Position numbers and translations under genes: made by a program. From Halobacillus andaensis (GTDB taxonomy: Bacteria; Bacillota; Bacilli; Bacillales; Halobacillaceae), in NCBI RefSeq assembly GCF_014636475.1, contig NZ_BMEL01000002.1:372001-436000 (forward strand): a stretch of 64,000 bases of DNA. The letters are read 5' to 3'. Below, piece after piece: positions 51,081 through 60,699 of the stretch. The notes under the pieces are model-generated. The model worked only from the letters and a program-made list of their open reading frames with translations. It ran no database searches and was not told the origin of the DNA. Position 1 is the first letter of the stretch, and every line of letters starts with the position of its first letter.

Positions 51081-52127
51081 CTATGTTGGATTAGTTTTTA
51101 CTTTTGATTTCAATGGAAGCTCAATAACAAACTCATCCTTTCCGGGATATTTTTCGATATCGTAATAATTATAGTCATTCAGATAGGGAGAGTAGGTCTT
51201 TACATGAATTTTGTTTTCTTCTTGATTTACATGTAATAAGCGCATATAACCTTGTCCGCCTTCAGGACCGCCCTGGTAATTGGCGAACATCTGATGAACT
51301 TTGCGATCGGGCTTCCCATCGCCGTTATCATCAATGGCATCCACCTTTGTTGCCGTGCCGTAGTAGTGCCCGCTAAGGGTTGCTACCACATTTTCGTTAG
51401 GCTCAATGACTTGTTCGTATAGGTCTTCACCAAGTCGACTTCGCTTTCCAGTAGGTAATAAATATTGATGGAGGTTTATAAAGGCCATATGATCAGGGTG
51501 GTTCTCTAATACTTCGTTAACCCAATCAATTTCTTCCTGCCCAATTCCCCAGCTCATGTAAATCATAATAAAGTTATTGCCATTCACACTTACCAAATCA
51601 TAATGACCTCGATTGTCTTTATACGAACTGCCATAGTATAGCTGATTTTTAAATTTTGAGTGACCATAATACTTAGAGAATGGAGTGTAATCTTTATTTT
51701 TTAAGTCGATATCATGATTTCCTGCCAAAACTCCATAGGGGATCTCGGCGTTTTCTAATACTTTCGTGGATTCATCAGCGTACTGCCATTGTCGCTCGTC
51801 ATCCCAGTTGTGGACGATATCGCCAGTATGGATGACATAAGGGATAGATAGTTCTTCTTTATTCTTGGCAATCCATTCGACCATGCTTTTATAAATGTTT
51901 GGGTGACGTTTGGAATAATACTGGGTATCGGACATCCAAATAAATGTGTAATCAAATGGTGCTTCGGTTTCAAGTGCCTTATAAACCGTCTGATAACTCT
52001 CGTCTAAGGGTTTATTAGTAGTTTGAGTGATAGAAGGAGCGGAGGCAACGTTTACCTGTAAGAAATTGATGATAAGGACAACGGAACACAATGCAACGGT
52101 CATCATTCGTCGGGTTTTCTTATCCAC
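51081..52127 (-). CDS. Secreted calcineurin-like metallophosphoesterase
   Basis: A 348-residue protein with an N-terminal signal/anchor (about 9-30). The metal-binding motifs are WMSDTQYY, HTGDIVHNWDD, AGNHDID, LHQYL and SGHYYG, matching the D-x-H/Q, GD-x2-H, GNHD and GH blocks. DAIDDNGDGKPD near residue 262 resembles a calcium-binding EF-hand loop. Likely substrates are extracellular phosphate esters. The start is GTG after GGGGGGAT. Confidence 0.8.
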   Translation of the reverse strand: MDKKTRRMMTVALCSVVLIINFLQVNVASAPSITQTTNKPLDESYQTVYKALETEAPFDYTFIWMSDTQYYSKRHPNIYKSMVEWIAKNKEELSIPYVIHTGDIVHNWDDERQWQYADESTKVLENAEIPYGVLAGNHDIDLKNKDYTPFSKYYGHSKFKNQLYYGSSYKDNRGHYDLVSVNGNNFIMIYMSWGIGQEEIDWVNEVLENHPDHMAFINLHQYLLPTGKRSRLGEDLYEQVIEPNENVVATLSGHYYGTATKVDAIDDNGDGKPDRKVHQMFANYQGGPEGGQGYMRLLHVNQEENKIHVKTYSPYLNDYNYYDIEKYPGKDEFVIELPLKSKVKTNPT

Positions 52128-52469
52128 TGATATCCCCCCCTGTATGAAGTAAGTTCCTTTATGTGAAATGGTGGATTTAGTTATGTATAAATTTGTTAGA
52201 AAACGCCTTAATCCGCATCATGCTGATGGGTAGAGGTGCTTAACCTATAGTTTTTCTTGTCGTGGGTTTATTATGCGAAGTCGACTTAATTAATAAGAGG
52301 GGAATAGAGCAAACGACTATTAAAGCTGTAATTCCTTGGGAAAAAGAATGATGCAGGTCATTATTTATAGAGGTTCATGCAAAATCACAAGAAAGCCTTT
52401 TCCAAATAAAGGGCTTCTTGTTATTTTTGTATTAGTATGTTCTAATTATGGTTAACAAAATATATAAGA
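52128..52469. other. Gene-free stretch upstream of the TPP riboswitch
   Basis: AT-rich DNA between the divergent phosphoesterase gene and the riboswitch. AAGAAAGCCTTTTCCAAATAAAGGGCTTCTTG (two halves AAGAAAGCC / GGGCTTCTT near 52390-52422) forms a hairpin followed by TTATTTTTG, a possible terminator. No gene is seen. Confidence 0.45.
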
Positions 52470-52566
52470 CTCTTCACTAGGGGAGCCGTCATTCGGCTGA
52501 GAAAAGCAGGAAGCTTTGACCCTTATGACCTGATCTAGATCATACTAGCGTAGGGAAGTGAAGCGA
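52470..52566 (+). ncRNA. TPP riboswitch (THI box)
   Basis: The conserved elements appear in order: ACTAGGGGAGCC, CGGCTGAGA, TTGACCCTTATGACCTGATC, and a distal CTAGCGTAGGGAAGTG. This is the THI-box core that binds thiamin pyrophosphate. It lies upstream of a strong terminator and the ylmB-tenA genes, so TPP should promote premature termination. Confidence 0.93.
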
Positions 52567-52600
52567 GTGGTCACTCTACATATCATTTTAAATTCTTATG

Positions 52601-52639
52601 AAAAAGCTCGCTCCTTCTCACTAGGAGCGAGCTTTTTTT
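52601..52639 (+). terminator. Riboswitch-controlled terminator
   Basis: AAAAAGCTCGCTCC and GGAGCGAGC form a stem followed by TTTTTTT, between the riboswitch and ylmB. The 3' part of the riboswitch (GAAGCGAGTGG) can pair with part of this stem, suggesting an antiterminator. Confidence 0.88.
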
Positions 52640-52658
52640 ATTGAAGAGGAGATTTTAT

Positions 52659-53948
52659 ATGAATCATGAGTTAACCAAATTATTGTATGAAGTGGACGAA
52701 AGAGAAGGGGAGCTTCTTGATCTATTGTCTGATTTAGTAGCCTATCCGACCATGAGTCCACCTGCTCGTAATGCAAAGAGTGCTCAAGAATATGTTGTTC
52801 ATCAACTAAAAGAACTCAATTTTACTATTGATTCATGGGAGCTTTATCCAGGAGATCCTGTAGTGGTGGGTACAAAAAGGGGGAAACAAGAGAATCAACC
52901 AAAAAGTCTCATCATCAACGGTCATCTTGATGTAGCTGCTATAGAGCAGAATGAGCGGTGGGATTATAATCCTTTTGTATGTACGGTAACGGAAGATAAA
53001 GTATTTGGGCGCGGGGTAGCCGATATGAAAGGCGGAATAGCCGGGGTACTGTTTGCCATGAAAGTGCTGCATAAGGCTGGGATAGAACCTGGCGGAAACA
53101 TCTATTTCCAATCCGTGGTCGGCGAGGAGGTTGGAGAAGCGGGTACGAAGTCCTGTTGTGAAAAAGGATATCGTGCTGACTTAGCTTTAGTCGTGGATAC
53201 AAGTGATTGTAGTATTCAAGGGCAGGGTGGTGTAATTACCGGCTGGATAACAATCGAAAGCCCTCAAACTTTCCATGATGCCAGCAGACGTTCCATGATC
53301 CACGCTGGTGGCGGACTGCATGGTGCCAGCGCGATAGAGAAAATGATGAAAATCATAAGCGCCTTACAAGAACTGGAACGGCAATGGGCCATAACTAAAT
53401 CGAGTCCTGGCTTTACCCCTGGCTCAAATACAATCAATCCTGCCGTCATTGAAGGCGGCAGGCATGCTGCTTTCATCGCAGATCGCTGCAAGCTATGGAT
53501 AACGGTGCATTATTATCCTGAAGAACATTATGAGGAAGTGATCAGGGAGATCGAAGAACATATCAATTATGCAGCAAAGGCTGATCCATGGTTAAAAGTC
53601 CACCCACCTCATTTTTCATGGGGCGGGACGTCTATGATTGAGGACCAGGGAGAAATATTTCCTGCCTTTTCCGTGGACTCCAGTCACTCCGGTATTCAAA
53701 AGTTAGCTCGTGCGCATCAACTTATTCACGAGACACCTGTAGACTATTCAATGTCTCCTACCGTAACAGATGGTGGCTGGTTAGCGGAGGCCAACATCCC
53801 GACGGTCTTATACGGTCCCGGTACGCTCGAACAAGCACACGCTGTTAATGAGTCACTTGAAAGGGAGCAGCTTCTGCAATTCACGAAAACGATGGTCGCT
53901 TTTTTATTTGACTGGTTTCAACATTCAGAAAGAAAGGATGATAGGTAA
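52659..53948 (+). CDS. ylmB: Formylaminopyrimidine deformylase YlmB-like (M20 family)
   Basis: A 429-residue M20 family zinc hydrolase of the ArgE/DapE type. Metal-site blocks are INGHLDVAAIEQ near 94, VFGRGVADMKGG near 127, and VVGEEVGEAGTKSCC near 160. In Bacillus the riboswitch-controlled YlmB removes the formyl group from N-formyl-aminopyrimidine, a thiamin breakdown product. The TPP riboswitch and adjoining tenA support this specificity over ArgE. The ATG at 52659 fits GAGGAG. It overlaps tenA by one base. Confidence 0.85.
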   Translation: MNHELTKLLYEVDEREGELLDLLSDLVAYPTMSPPARNAKSAQEYVVHQLKELNFTIDSWELYPGDPVVVGTKRGKQENQPKSLIINGHLDVAAIEQNERWDYNPFVCTVTEDKVFGRGVADMKGGIAGVLFAMKVLHKAGIEPGGNIYFQSVVGEEVGEAGTKSCCEKGYRADLALVVDTSDCSIQGQGGVITGWITIESPQTFHDASRRSMIHAGGGLHGASAIEKMMKIISALQELERQWAITKSSPGFTPGSNTINPAVIEGGRHAAFIADRCKLWITVHYYPEEHYEEVIREIEEHINYAAKADPWLKVHPPHFSWGGTSMIEDQGEIFPAFSVDSSHSGIQKLARAHQLIHETPVDYSMSPTVTDGGWLAEANIPTVLYGPGTLEQAHAVNESLEREQLLQFTKTMVAFLFDWFQHSERKDDR

Positions 53949-54625
53949 TGTTTACAGATCGACTCTATGAAAAGGCTAAGCCTATATGGGATCAGTACCT
54001 CGAACACCCTTTTGTCAGAGGGATTGGTGATGGAAGTTTAGAACTTGAGAAGTTTAAGTTTTTTATGGAACAGGATTATTTATATTTAATCGACTATTGC
54101 CGCGTATTTGCTTTAGGAAGTGTAAAAGCAAATCAATTAGAAACGATGACTATGTTTGCTGATATGCTGCATTCAACATTGAACGAAGAAATGGATCTTC
54201 ATCGAAAATATGCCGAAAGAATTGGTATCAGCAAAGAAGAATTGGAAAACACAAAACCATCTGCTACGCTTCTTGCTTATACAAGCTACATGCTTAACAA
54301 GGCGCAGCAGGGGTCGGAAGCGGAGGTCGTTGCCTGTGTACTTGCCTGTGCGTGGAGCTACAATGAAATAGGCTTAGCATTGAATAAAAAAGAGGGAGCA
54401 AGTGAACATGAATTCTACGGGGATTGGATCAAGATGTACGCGTCAGATGAATTTACCAATCTTGCTGAAGACATGAAACAGCTTATGAACCAGCTTGCCG
54501 ATGATAAGCCAGAACGAGAAAAAGCTCATCTAGAAGAAATCTTCCTTCATACGAGTAAACTGGAATACTTATTTTGGGAGATGGCTGACAAGAAGAAAAT
54601 GTGGGTGGAGGATTCGAACCTGTAG
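53948..54625 (+). CDS. tenA: TenA aminopyrimidine aminohydrolase (thiaminase II)
   Basis: A 225-residue all-helical enzyme with the nucleophile Cys134 in CAWSYNEIG and the EQDYLYLIDYCRVFALG block near 41. It converts aminomethyl-pyrimidine to hydroxymethyl-pyrimidine (HMP) for thiamin salvage. It is coupled to ylmB. No ThiXYZ transporter or thiD is present in the window. Confidence 0.92.
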   Translation: MFTDRLYEKAKPIWDQYLEHPFVRGIGDGSLELEKFKFFMEQDYLYLIDYCRVFALGSVKANQLETMTMFADMLHSTLNEEMDLHRKYAERIGISKEELENTKPSATLLAYTSYMLNKAQQGSEAEVVACVLACAWSYNEIGLALNKKEGASEHEFYGDWIKMYASDEFTNLAEDMKQLMNQLADDKPEREKAHLEEIFLHTSKLEYLFWEMADKKKMWVEDSNL

Positions 54626-54681
54626 AATCTATCTCCGGAGTGAACATACCTAAAGGGCGTTAGTTGAGGCTAGCGCAAGAT

Positions 54682-54725
54682 AAAGGTGAACATTTTTAAC
54701 TATTTTTTTAAAAATGTTCGTAAAT
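54682..54725. promoter_or_regulatory. Inverted PurR-box pair upstream of purT
   Basis: AAAGGTGAACATT at 54682 and the reverse complement ATTTACGAACATT at 54713-54725 resemble the PurBox consensus AWWWCCGAACWWT. They are inverted and separated by 18 bp, close to the usual 16-17. The second box is the better match. Position upstream of purT fits adenine-responsive repression. Confidence 0.55.
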
Positions 54726-54804
54726 TAACCTTAGTACCCTTGATTTAGGCTGACAGAAGACGCTAAAATAACTGTAAATCAAAATATTCAGGAGGGGTTG
54801 CAAC

Positions 54805-56001
54805 ATGTTTGGAGCACCGAATCAGAATTATGCAAAAACAATGATGCTGTTAGGGGCAGGGGAGTTAGGAAAAGAAGTAGTTATAGAGGCTCAGCGTCTA
54901 GGGATAGAAACCATTGCAGTTGATCGATATGAAGGTGCGCCTGCCATGCAGGTGGCTCATCGTTTTCATGTGACTGATATGCTTGACGGTGAAAAATTGC
55001 GCACGGTGATCGAACAGGAGAAACCGGATTTAATCGTTCCTGAAATAGAAGCCATTGCGACAGCGACACTTCTAGAGTTAGAGCAGGAAGGATATAATAT
55101 TATTCCCACTGCTTACGCTACCCAATTGACGATGGATCGCGAAGGTATTCGACGGTTGGCAAGTGAAAAATTAGAACTTCCGACAGCTAAATATGAGTTT
55201 GCCAACTCTTTAGGTGAGCTAAAAGAGGCGGTTGCGACCATTGGTACTCCGTGTGTAATTAAACCGATTATGAGTTCTTCGGGAAAGGGGCAAAGCCTAT
55301 GCCGAACAGAAGCAGATATTGAGAGTTCTTGGCAGGAAGCCATCAATAGCGGACGGGGGAATAGCACCCGAGTGATTGTAGAGGAATTTATTCATTTTGA
55401 TTCGGAAATTACGCTGTTAACTGTACGCTCTTCTACGGGTACGTTTTACTGCCCTCCGATTGGCCATCTTCAGCAGGACGGAGATTATATCCAATCATGG
55501 CAGCCCCATCCAATGAGTGAGGAACACATAAAACAAGCAGAGGCCATTGCCAAAAAAGTTACCGATGAAATTGGTGGTTACGGGGTTTTTGGAGTAGAAC
55601 TCTTTATTACTTCAGATGGAGTTTACTTTAGTGAAGTGTCCCCAAGGCCGCATGATACAGGGATGGTTACATTAGTAACTCAAGATCTATCGGAATTCGC
55701 GCTTCATGTGCGGGCGATTTTAGGATTTCCGGTCGAAGATGTTCAGCTCGTTTCTGCGGGATCAAGTTACGCGGTCAAATCATCGGTGGAGTCAAGTGAT
55801 TATCAAATTACCGGTGTTGAAAATGCCTTAAAAGTTCCACACACTCAGTTACGCTTATTTGGGAAGCCTTCTGCAAAATTAGGCCGCCGTATGGCCGTGG
55901 TACTTAGTAAAGGTGATCGAATTGAAAATGCATGTGATCAGGCGAAGGATGCGGCATCCCGTATGGATGTGGTGAGCAGAGAATATGTAAATCAAAATTA
56001 G
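54805..56001 (+). CDS. purT: Formate-dependent phosphoribosylglycinamide formyltransferase
   Basis: A 398-residue ATP-grasp enzyme. The N-terminal segment [21 protein letters not shown] is typical, followed by [14 protein letters not shown] and [12 protein letters not shown] (ATP loop near 152), with [16 protein letters not shown] near 278. It formylates GAR using formate and ATP, an alternative to folate-dependent PurN. An AGGAGGGG site precedes the ATG. It is monocistronic. Confidence 0.93.
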   Translation: MFGAPNQNYAKTMMLLGAGELGKEVVIEAQRLGIETIAVDRYEGAPAMQVAHRFHVTDMLDGEKLRTVIEQEKPDLIVPEIEAIATATLLELEQEGYNIIPTAYATQLTMDREGIRRLASEKLELPTAKYEFANSLGELKEAVATIGTPCVIKPIMSSSGKGQSLCRTEADIESSWQEAINSGRGNSTRVIVEEFIHFDSEITLLTVRSSTGTFYCPPIGHLQQDGDYIQSWQPHPMSEEHIKQAEAIAKKVTDEIGGYGVFGVELFITSDGVYFSEVSPRPHDTGMVTLVTQDLSEFALHVRAILGFPVEDVQLVSAGSSYAVKSSVESSDYQITGVENALKVPHTQLRLFGKPSAKLGRRMAVVLSKGDRIENACDQAKDAASRMDVVSREYVNQN

Positions 56002-56017
56002 TTGAATGGTTCGTATA

Positions 56018-56056
56018 AACAGGGCACATCTGAGTAGACAGATGGTGCCCGTTTTT
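56018..56056 (+). terminator. Terminator of purT
   Basis: AACAGGGCACATCTG and CAGATGGTGCCCGTT form a stem with T-run. The remaining gap to the SelO gene contains only AT-rich DNA. Confidence 0.85.
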
Positions 56057-56298
56057 ATATCTTTGCACTTTAGTTATAAAATATCCCTGGAAGGGTAAAT
56101 GATAATAGAAGAACAATTCCCTTTTCAACTATGATTTTATGACTGAAAGAATGGATGTTGTTTAAGTGGTTTAGGTGTTTTCTATATGGAAAAGTTAATC
56201 CTAACAGATATATTTTTCTTTACTGTGCGATGATATTTTGTTTTTTGTAGAAGAATAGAAGTGGATATAAATATGACAAACCAAACAAAGGAGATACG

Positions 56299-57765
56299 AT
56301 GATACAGAATAAAGAAATAGGTTGGAATTATGATAATAGCTATTCCCGTCTTCCAGAGACTTTATTTGAAAGTATTGAGCCAGCCCCTGTAGATTCACCA
56401 AATCTGGTCATTTTTAATCAATCATTGGCCGAATCTTTAGGGTTGAATTCTAAGAATCTGCAAAGTGAAGAAGGAGTAAATGTTCTAGCTGGCAATGAGG
56501 TTCCTGAAGGCACCCAACCGATTGCTCAGGCCTACGCCGGCCATCAATTTGGGAACTTTACGATGCTCGGGGACGGACGTGCTGTGCTGCTTGGCGAGCA
56601 GATCACGCCCTCTGGTGAACGTTTCGATATTCAGCTTAAGGGTTCAGGGAGAACGCCATTCTCGCGCGGGGGAGATGGTCGAGCCTCCCTTGGACCAATG
56701 CTTCGTGAATATATAATTAGTGAAGCCATGCATGGGCTTCGTATTCCTACGAATCGCAGTCTCTCGGTGGTTACAACTGGAGAGTCTGTTCGGCGCGAAA
56801 CCGAGCTGCCGGGGGCCGTCCTGACTCGTGTGGCGGCCAGTCATCTGCGTATCGGTACCTTTGAATATGCGGCAAGGTGGGGCAGTGTAGAAGAGCTCCG
56901 AATGCTTGCTGATTATGCGATCCATCGCCATTATCCTGATATTGAAGATAACGATGATCGCTATCTTGCTCTGTTTGAAGAAGTGATTAAGCGTCAGGCC
57001 GCACTGATTGCAAAATGGGAGCTTGTCGGCTTTATCCATGGGGTGATGAATACGGATAACATGACGATCAGTGGTGAAACCATTGATTACGGCCCGTGTG
57101 CTTTTATGGATGAATATGATCCAAAAACGGTATTCAGTTCCATTGATGTGCAAGGCCGATACGCTTATCAAAACCAGCCGCCGATTGGTCAGTGGAATCT
57201 TGCTCGCTTTGCAGAAGCTCTATTGCCGCTTCTTCATGATGACCAAGAAAAAGCGGTTGAGCTGGCTGTAGAGGTCCATTCGAAGTATGAGAGGCTCTAC
57301 CATGCTCATTGGCTGTCAGGGATGAGAGACAAGCTAGGGTTTCATAACGAAGAAGAACAGGACGAACCATTAATTGAAGACCTTCTTCGCATTATGGAAA
57401 AGCATCGTGCTGACTTTACAAACACATTTCGTGCTTTAACGTTAGATAAGCCAGAGAACACGGCAATGAATGACACGACTGAATTTAGTCATTGGTATAA
57501 GCAGTGGCAGGCGAGACTGAGCCGTCAAGAGGCATCGAAGGCTGCGGTTTCTCAATTGATGAAGAAATCGAACCCGGCGGTTATTCCCCGTAATCATCGA
57601 GTAGAGGAAGCACTTGAAGCTGCCGTAGCAAAAGAAGACTACAGCGTGATGGAGCGGTTAATGGATGTGCTTTCAGATCCCTATGCGTATTCGCCTGAAC
57701 AAGAGGAGTACGCTAAATTACCCGAGACGTCCCGCCAGCCGTACCGAACGTTTTGTGGAACATGA
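56299..57765 (+). CDS. selO: SelO/YdiU family protein adenylyltransferase
   Basis: A 488-residue pseudokinase-fold protein. The family blocks are [28 protein letters not shown] near 73, the [20 protein letters not shown] block near 109, and [28 protein letters not shown] near 248. The C-terminus ends YRTFCGT with an ordinary Cys. SelO AMPylates proteins involved in redox homeostasis. An AAAGGAGAT site precedes the ATG. Confidence 0.9.
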   Translation: MIQNKEIGWNYDNSYSRLPETLFESIEPAPVDSPNLVIFNQSLAESLGLNSKNLQSEEGVNVLAGNEVPEGTQPIAQAYAGHQFGNFTMLGDGRAVLLGEQITPSGERFDIQLKGSGRTPFSRGGDGRASLGPMLREYIISEAMHGLRIPTNRSLSVVTTGESVRRETELPGAVLTRVAASHLRIGTFEYAARWGSVEELRMLADYAIHRHYPDIEDNDDRYLALFEEVIKRQAALIAKWELVGFIHGVMNTDNMTISGETIDYGPCAFMDEYDPKTVFSSIDVQGRYAYQNQPPIGQWNLARFAEALLPLLHDDQEKAVELAVEVHSKYERLYHAHWLSGMRDKLGFHNEEEQDEPLIEDLLRIMEKHRADFTNTFRALTLDKPENTAMNDTTEFSHWYKQWQARLSRQEASKAAVSQLMKKSNPAVIPRNHRVEEALEAAVAKEDYSVMERLMDVLSDPYAYSPEQEEYAKLPETSRQPYRTFCGT

Positions 57766-57777
57766 TAAGAGAAGGGT

Positions 57778-57813
57778 AGTGCTTGTTTCCGTTTAGGAAG
57801 CAAGTACTTTTTT
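57778..57813 (+). terminator. Terminator of selO
   Basis: AGTGCTTGTTTCC and GGAAGCAAGTACT form a stem followed by TTTTTG. Confidence 0.8.
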
Positions 57814-57925
57814 GTTTAAGGATCCTGTTTACAGCAAAGGGGTCCATACTATTGGGAAGTTTTAGAAAAAACGGAGGCGGGTAATCCTTTAACACGTTGC
57901 TATTTTATGAAGGAGGAAAAATGAA

Positions 57926-58711
57926 ATGAGCAAAACGATCTTTATTACTGGTGCAGGCACCGGTTTAGGCAAAGGAACAGCGATCGTCTTAGCTGAAAAA
58001 GGCCACCGTGTGATTGCAGCTGTTGAAATAATTTCTCAAATTACAAGTTTACGTGAAGCGGCTTCAGAAGCGGGCGTTGAATTAGAGGTCATTAAATTAG
58101 ATATTAAGAGCAAGCGTGACCAACAATTGATTGCTGAGTACGATTATGATGTATTTGTAGCCAATGCGGCTATAGGCGAAGGCGGACCGATTGCTGAAAT
58201 TCCAGTAGACCGTGTACGAGACGTTTATGAAACAAATGTATTTAGTACGCTTGAAAATGCACAAATTGCTGCGAAGAAATTCGTAGACAAGAAACAAGGC
58301 AAAATTATTTTTCTAAGCTCAATCGTTGGCATCGTTGGTATGCCTTACTTGGGCGCTTATGTATCTTCTAAGCATGCGATTGAAGCAATTGCGAAAACGA
58401 TGAAAGCCGAGCTTGAAGAATTTGGTGTGCAGGTCGCTACGATTAATCCGGGACCGTTCGAAACCGGCTTTAATGATCGGATGTTTGAGGAGAAACATAA
58501 ATGGTACGACGAAGATAAAAACTTCACGCCTAGAGAGTCGATTGCAGAAACAGAGCAGATTCTTGACCAGCAGTATGACCCACAAGACATGATCGATAAG
58601 ATGGTAGAAGTTATCGAAGCCGATCATCATGCTTTCCGTACAGCTTATCCTCAGGAAGCAGAGGATATGATGAAAGAGGAAGAGAAGAAAAACTGGGAAG
58701 AAAAAGTGTAA
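57926..58711 (+). CDS. Short-chain dehydrogenase/reductase
   Basis: A 261-residue classical SDR. NAD(P) loop TGAGTGLGKG, NAA motif VANAAIGEGG near 75, catalytic Ser in FLSSIVG and Tyr-x3-Lys in AYVSSKHAIEAIAKTMKAEL near 150. The C-terminus is rich in Glu and Lys. Substrate unknown. An AAGGAGGA site precedes the ATG. The gene is followed by a repeat-rich gap. Confidence 0.85.
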   Translation: MSKTIFITGAGTGLGKGTAIVLAEKGHRVIAAVEIISQITSLREAASEAGVELEVIKLDIKSKRDQQLIAEYDYDVFVANAAIGEGGPIAEIPVDRVRDVYETNVFSTLENAQIAAKKFVDKKQGKIIFLSSIVGIVGMPYLGAYVSSKHAIEAIAKTMKAELEEFGVQVATINPGPFETGFNDRMFEEKHKWYDEDKNFTPRESIAETEQILDQQYDPQDMIDKMVEVIEADHHAFRTAYPQEAEDMMKEEEKKNWEEKV

Positions 58712-58730
58712 GCTAGTGACTAACACGTCA

Positions 58731-58930
58731 GCTTGTAAAGAAACCTTAGTTGCTCTTTTTAATCTCAACAGTGTAGACTTTTCTTGCATTATGAAGAGAG
58801 AAGGGTTCTAGGAAACGACTCCCTTTCCAGGGGCGAATGGTGTGCCTCCTCAGGCTTTATCAGCCTTCCGGGGTCACACCTTATTCGTATCTCCTCTAGG
58901 AGTGTCATCGTTACCTAGAACCCTTTTTCA
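58731..58930. repeat. Dispersed intergenic repeat, family A copy 3
   Basis: Starts GTCAGCTTGTAAAGAAACC, then TCTCAACAGTGTAGAC and TTCTTGCAT, then TAGGAAACGACTCCCTTTCC. It ends with GGGGTCACACCTTATTCG and TATCTC. The first half matches copy 4 at 63619 and the last module matches copy 1 at 3770. Together with the next two entries it fills the 583-bp gap 58712-59294, in which I support no gene. Confidence 0.6.
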
Positions 58931-58991
58931 ATAAAATTCACTAGTAGCAATGGTTCCGTTTAGCCTCATCATATTGAAAGGAACGGACAAA

Positions 58992-59072
58992 GTGCCGACT
59001 CCTGCGGGACGAGCAGACAGGAGAAGCCCCGCAGGTCGCAGACCGAGGAGATTTTCCGTCATGCCTCGCAGA
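58992..59072. repeat. GC-rich dispersed repeat, family B copy 3
   Basis: CTCCTGCGGGACGAGCAGAC and GCCCCGCAGG form the inverted outer parts of a GC-rich block. The reverse complement of the copy at 3634 has the same order. Confidence 0.5.
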
Positions 59073-59149
59073 AAGCGGCGCTTTTTCCTGTTCCTTTTCT
59101 CCATACCATAGGAAGGAACCACTCTATAATTTCATATTAAATCCGTCTA

Positions 59150-59190
59150 TGTTTTTCGACAGCCTGAGGACGATGATACGTCCTTTTACT
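59150..59190 (+). terminator. Terminator-like element with GACAGCCTGAG
   Basis: CGACAGCCTGAGGACG is followed by a small hairpin GGACG/CGTCC and a T-rich stretch. The lead sequence is shared with the element at 4020. Confidence 0.35.
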
Positions 59191-59294
59191 AAATTTTTTT
59201 ATAATGAATGAAAACAATTGATAAACAGATATCTTTTCTTCCTCGAGGGTGTTTGAAATAATACGTATTGGACCAATAAAGAGGAGGACCTAAA

Positions 59295-60398
59295 ATGAGT
59301 AATACAAATAGATCTATTGAACCGTTATTTCAAACATTTGCGAATGAAAAAATAAAATTATCAAATCGAACAGTAATGGCCCCAATGACACGTGGATTCT
59401 CACCTGAGGGAGTACCTGGAGAAGATGTGGCAGCCTATTACCGGCGCCGAGCTGAAAATGGAGTAGGCCTTATCGTTACAGAAGGGACAGGGATTAATCA
59501 CCCGGCTTCTGTGTCAGGTGCTAGTATTCCGGTTTTTTATGGAGAAGACTCATTGAATGGTTGGGCCAATGTGGTGAAGCAAGTTCATAAGGCTGGCGGA
59601 AAAATTGTGCCACAGCTTTGGCATGTGGGGATGACCCGTGAAAAGGGAGACCTTCCAAATCAAGAAGCCTTACCTGTTGGACCATCAGGTCTGAGCTTGG
59701 ACGGCGAAAAAGTAACGGAGCCAATGACAGAAAAAGAGGTTGTCGAATTGGTAGAAGCTTATGCTCAAGCAGCGGCTGATGCAAAACGACTCGGTTTCGA
59801 CGGGATTGAAATTCACGGAGCACATGGTTATTTAATTGATCAATTCTTCTGGGAAAAGACAAATCAGCGTAAGGATCGTTATGGCGGAGATCTCGTTGGA
59901 CGAACGCAATTTGCAGTTGAAGTGATCGAAGCGTGCCGTCGGGAAGTAGGCCCTGATTTTCCAATCATTTTCCGATTTTCCCAATGGAAAATGAATGATT
60001 TCAAAGCTAAGCTTGCTGAAACACCGGATGAATTGGAGCGTTTCCTACAGCCTCTGGTAGAAGAGGGGGTAGACATTTTCCACTGTTCTACCCGTCGATT
60101 TTGGGAGCCGGAATTTGAAGGTTCTGATTTGAATTTAGCAGGGTGGACAAAGAAACTAACGGGTAAACCCGTGATTTCTGTTGGCTCCGTAGGACTTGAT
60201 GGAGAATTTACAAGCTTTTCCGGTGCCAACACAACTAGTTTAGATGGTCTTATTAAAAAACTAGATAAAGAAGAGTTTGATCTGGTAGCTATTGGACGTT
60301 CTCTATTAATGGATCCCGAGTGGGTAAAGAAAGTGTATGAGGGCCGAGCAAATGATTTATTGTCTTTTAATAAAGAAGCACTTCAAAAGTTATACTAG
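59295..60398 (+). CDS. NADH:flavin oxidoreductase (old yellow enzyme family)
   Basis: A 367-residue FMN-dependent TIM-barrel protein. N-terminal blocks are LSNRTVMAPMTRG near 23 and GLIVTEGTGINHP near 57. QLWHVG at about 107, DGIEIHGAHGYLIDQFFWE near 174, and the phosphate-binding FDLVAIGRSLLMDPEWV near 337 are in place. Members reduce activated alkenes and respond to electrophile stress; one clade demethylates glycine betaine or sarcosine precursors. Substrate not determined. A GAGGAGG site precedes the ATG. Confidence 0.87.
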   Translation: MSNTNRSIEPLFQTFANEKIKLSNRTVMAPMTRGFSPEGVPGEDVAAYYRRRAENGVGLIVTEGTGINHPASVSGASIPVFYGEDSLNGWANVVKQVHKAGGKIVPQLWHVGMTREKGDLPNQEALPVGPSGLSLDGEKVTEPMTEKEVVELVEAYAQAAADAKRLGFDGIEIHGAHGYLIDQFFWEKTNQRKDRYGGDLVGRTQFAVEVIEACRREVGPDFPIIFRFSQWKMNDFKAKLAETPDELERFLQPLVEEGVDIFHCSTRRFWEPEFEGSDLNLAGWTKKLTGKPVISVGSVGLDGEFTSFSGANTTSLDGLIKKLDKEEFDLVAIGRSLLMDPEWVKKVYEGRANDLLSFNKEALQKLY

Positions 60399-60427
60399 TC
60401 TTCAATAGTTGAACACCGGCCATCTAT

Positions 60428-60480
60428 AAAAAAGCAGGTACTCCTCCAGTGAATGTTATTGGTGGGATACCTGCTTTTTT
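60428..60480 (+). terminator. Terminator of the oxidoreductase gene
   Basis: AAAAAAGCAGGTA and TACCTGCTTTTTT are a perfect 13-bp inverted repeat with a 27-base loop. Confidence 0.8.
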
Positions 60481-60552
60481 GTTTGTTAAATTTCAGTATT
60501 GGTTGGACGTTCAATTAAGTTCGGCACGTCCTCAAAAAAGCCGAAGTAGTTC

Positions 60553-60645
60553 TAGAGTGCCGACATCGAAAGACCCTGCGTCGTGCAAGGCAGCGGAAAG
60601 CACCTCTTTTTTTTCGCAAAAGTAACGGAACCTCACTACACTGTT
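60553..60645. repeat. Possible family B repeat copy 4
   Basis: GAGTGCCGACATCGAAAGACC and the GTGCAAGGCAGCGGAAAGC block resemble pieces of the copies at 3634 and 58992 (GTGCCGACT, GCGGAAAGC-like). The match is partial. The gap 60399-60699 holds only this and the terminator. Confidence 0.35.
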
Positions 60646-60699
60646 CTCGAAATATCAACACCAACTTTTAACGCATCCATTGTGTAAAGGTAGTTTTAC

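Noticed and set aside
54626-54804. Purine riboswitch before purT
   Set aside because: The conserved core of a purine aptamer is missing; the inverted GAACATT boxes better explain the region.
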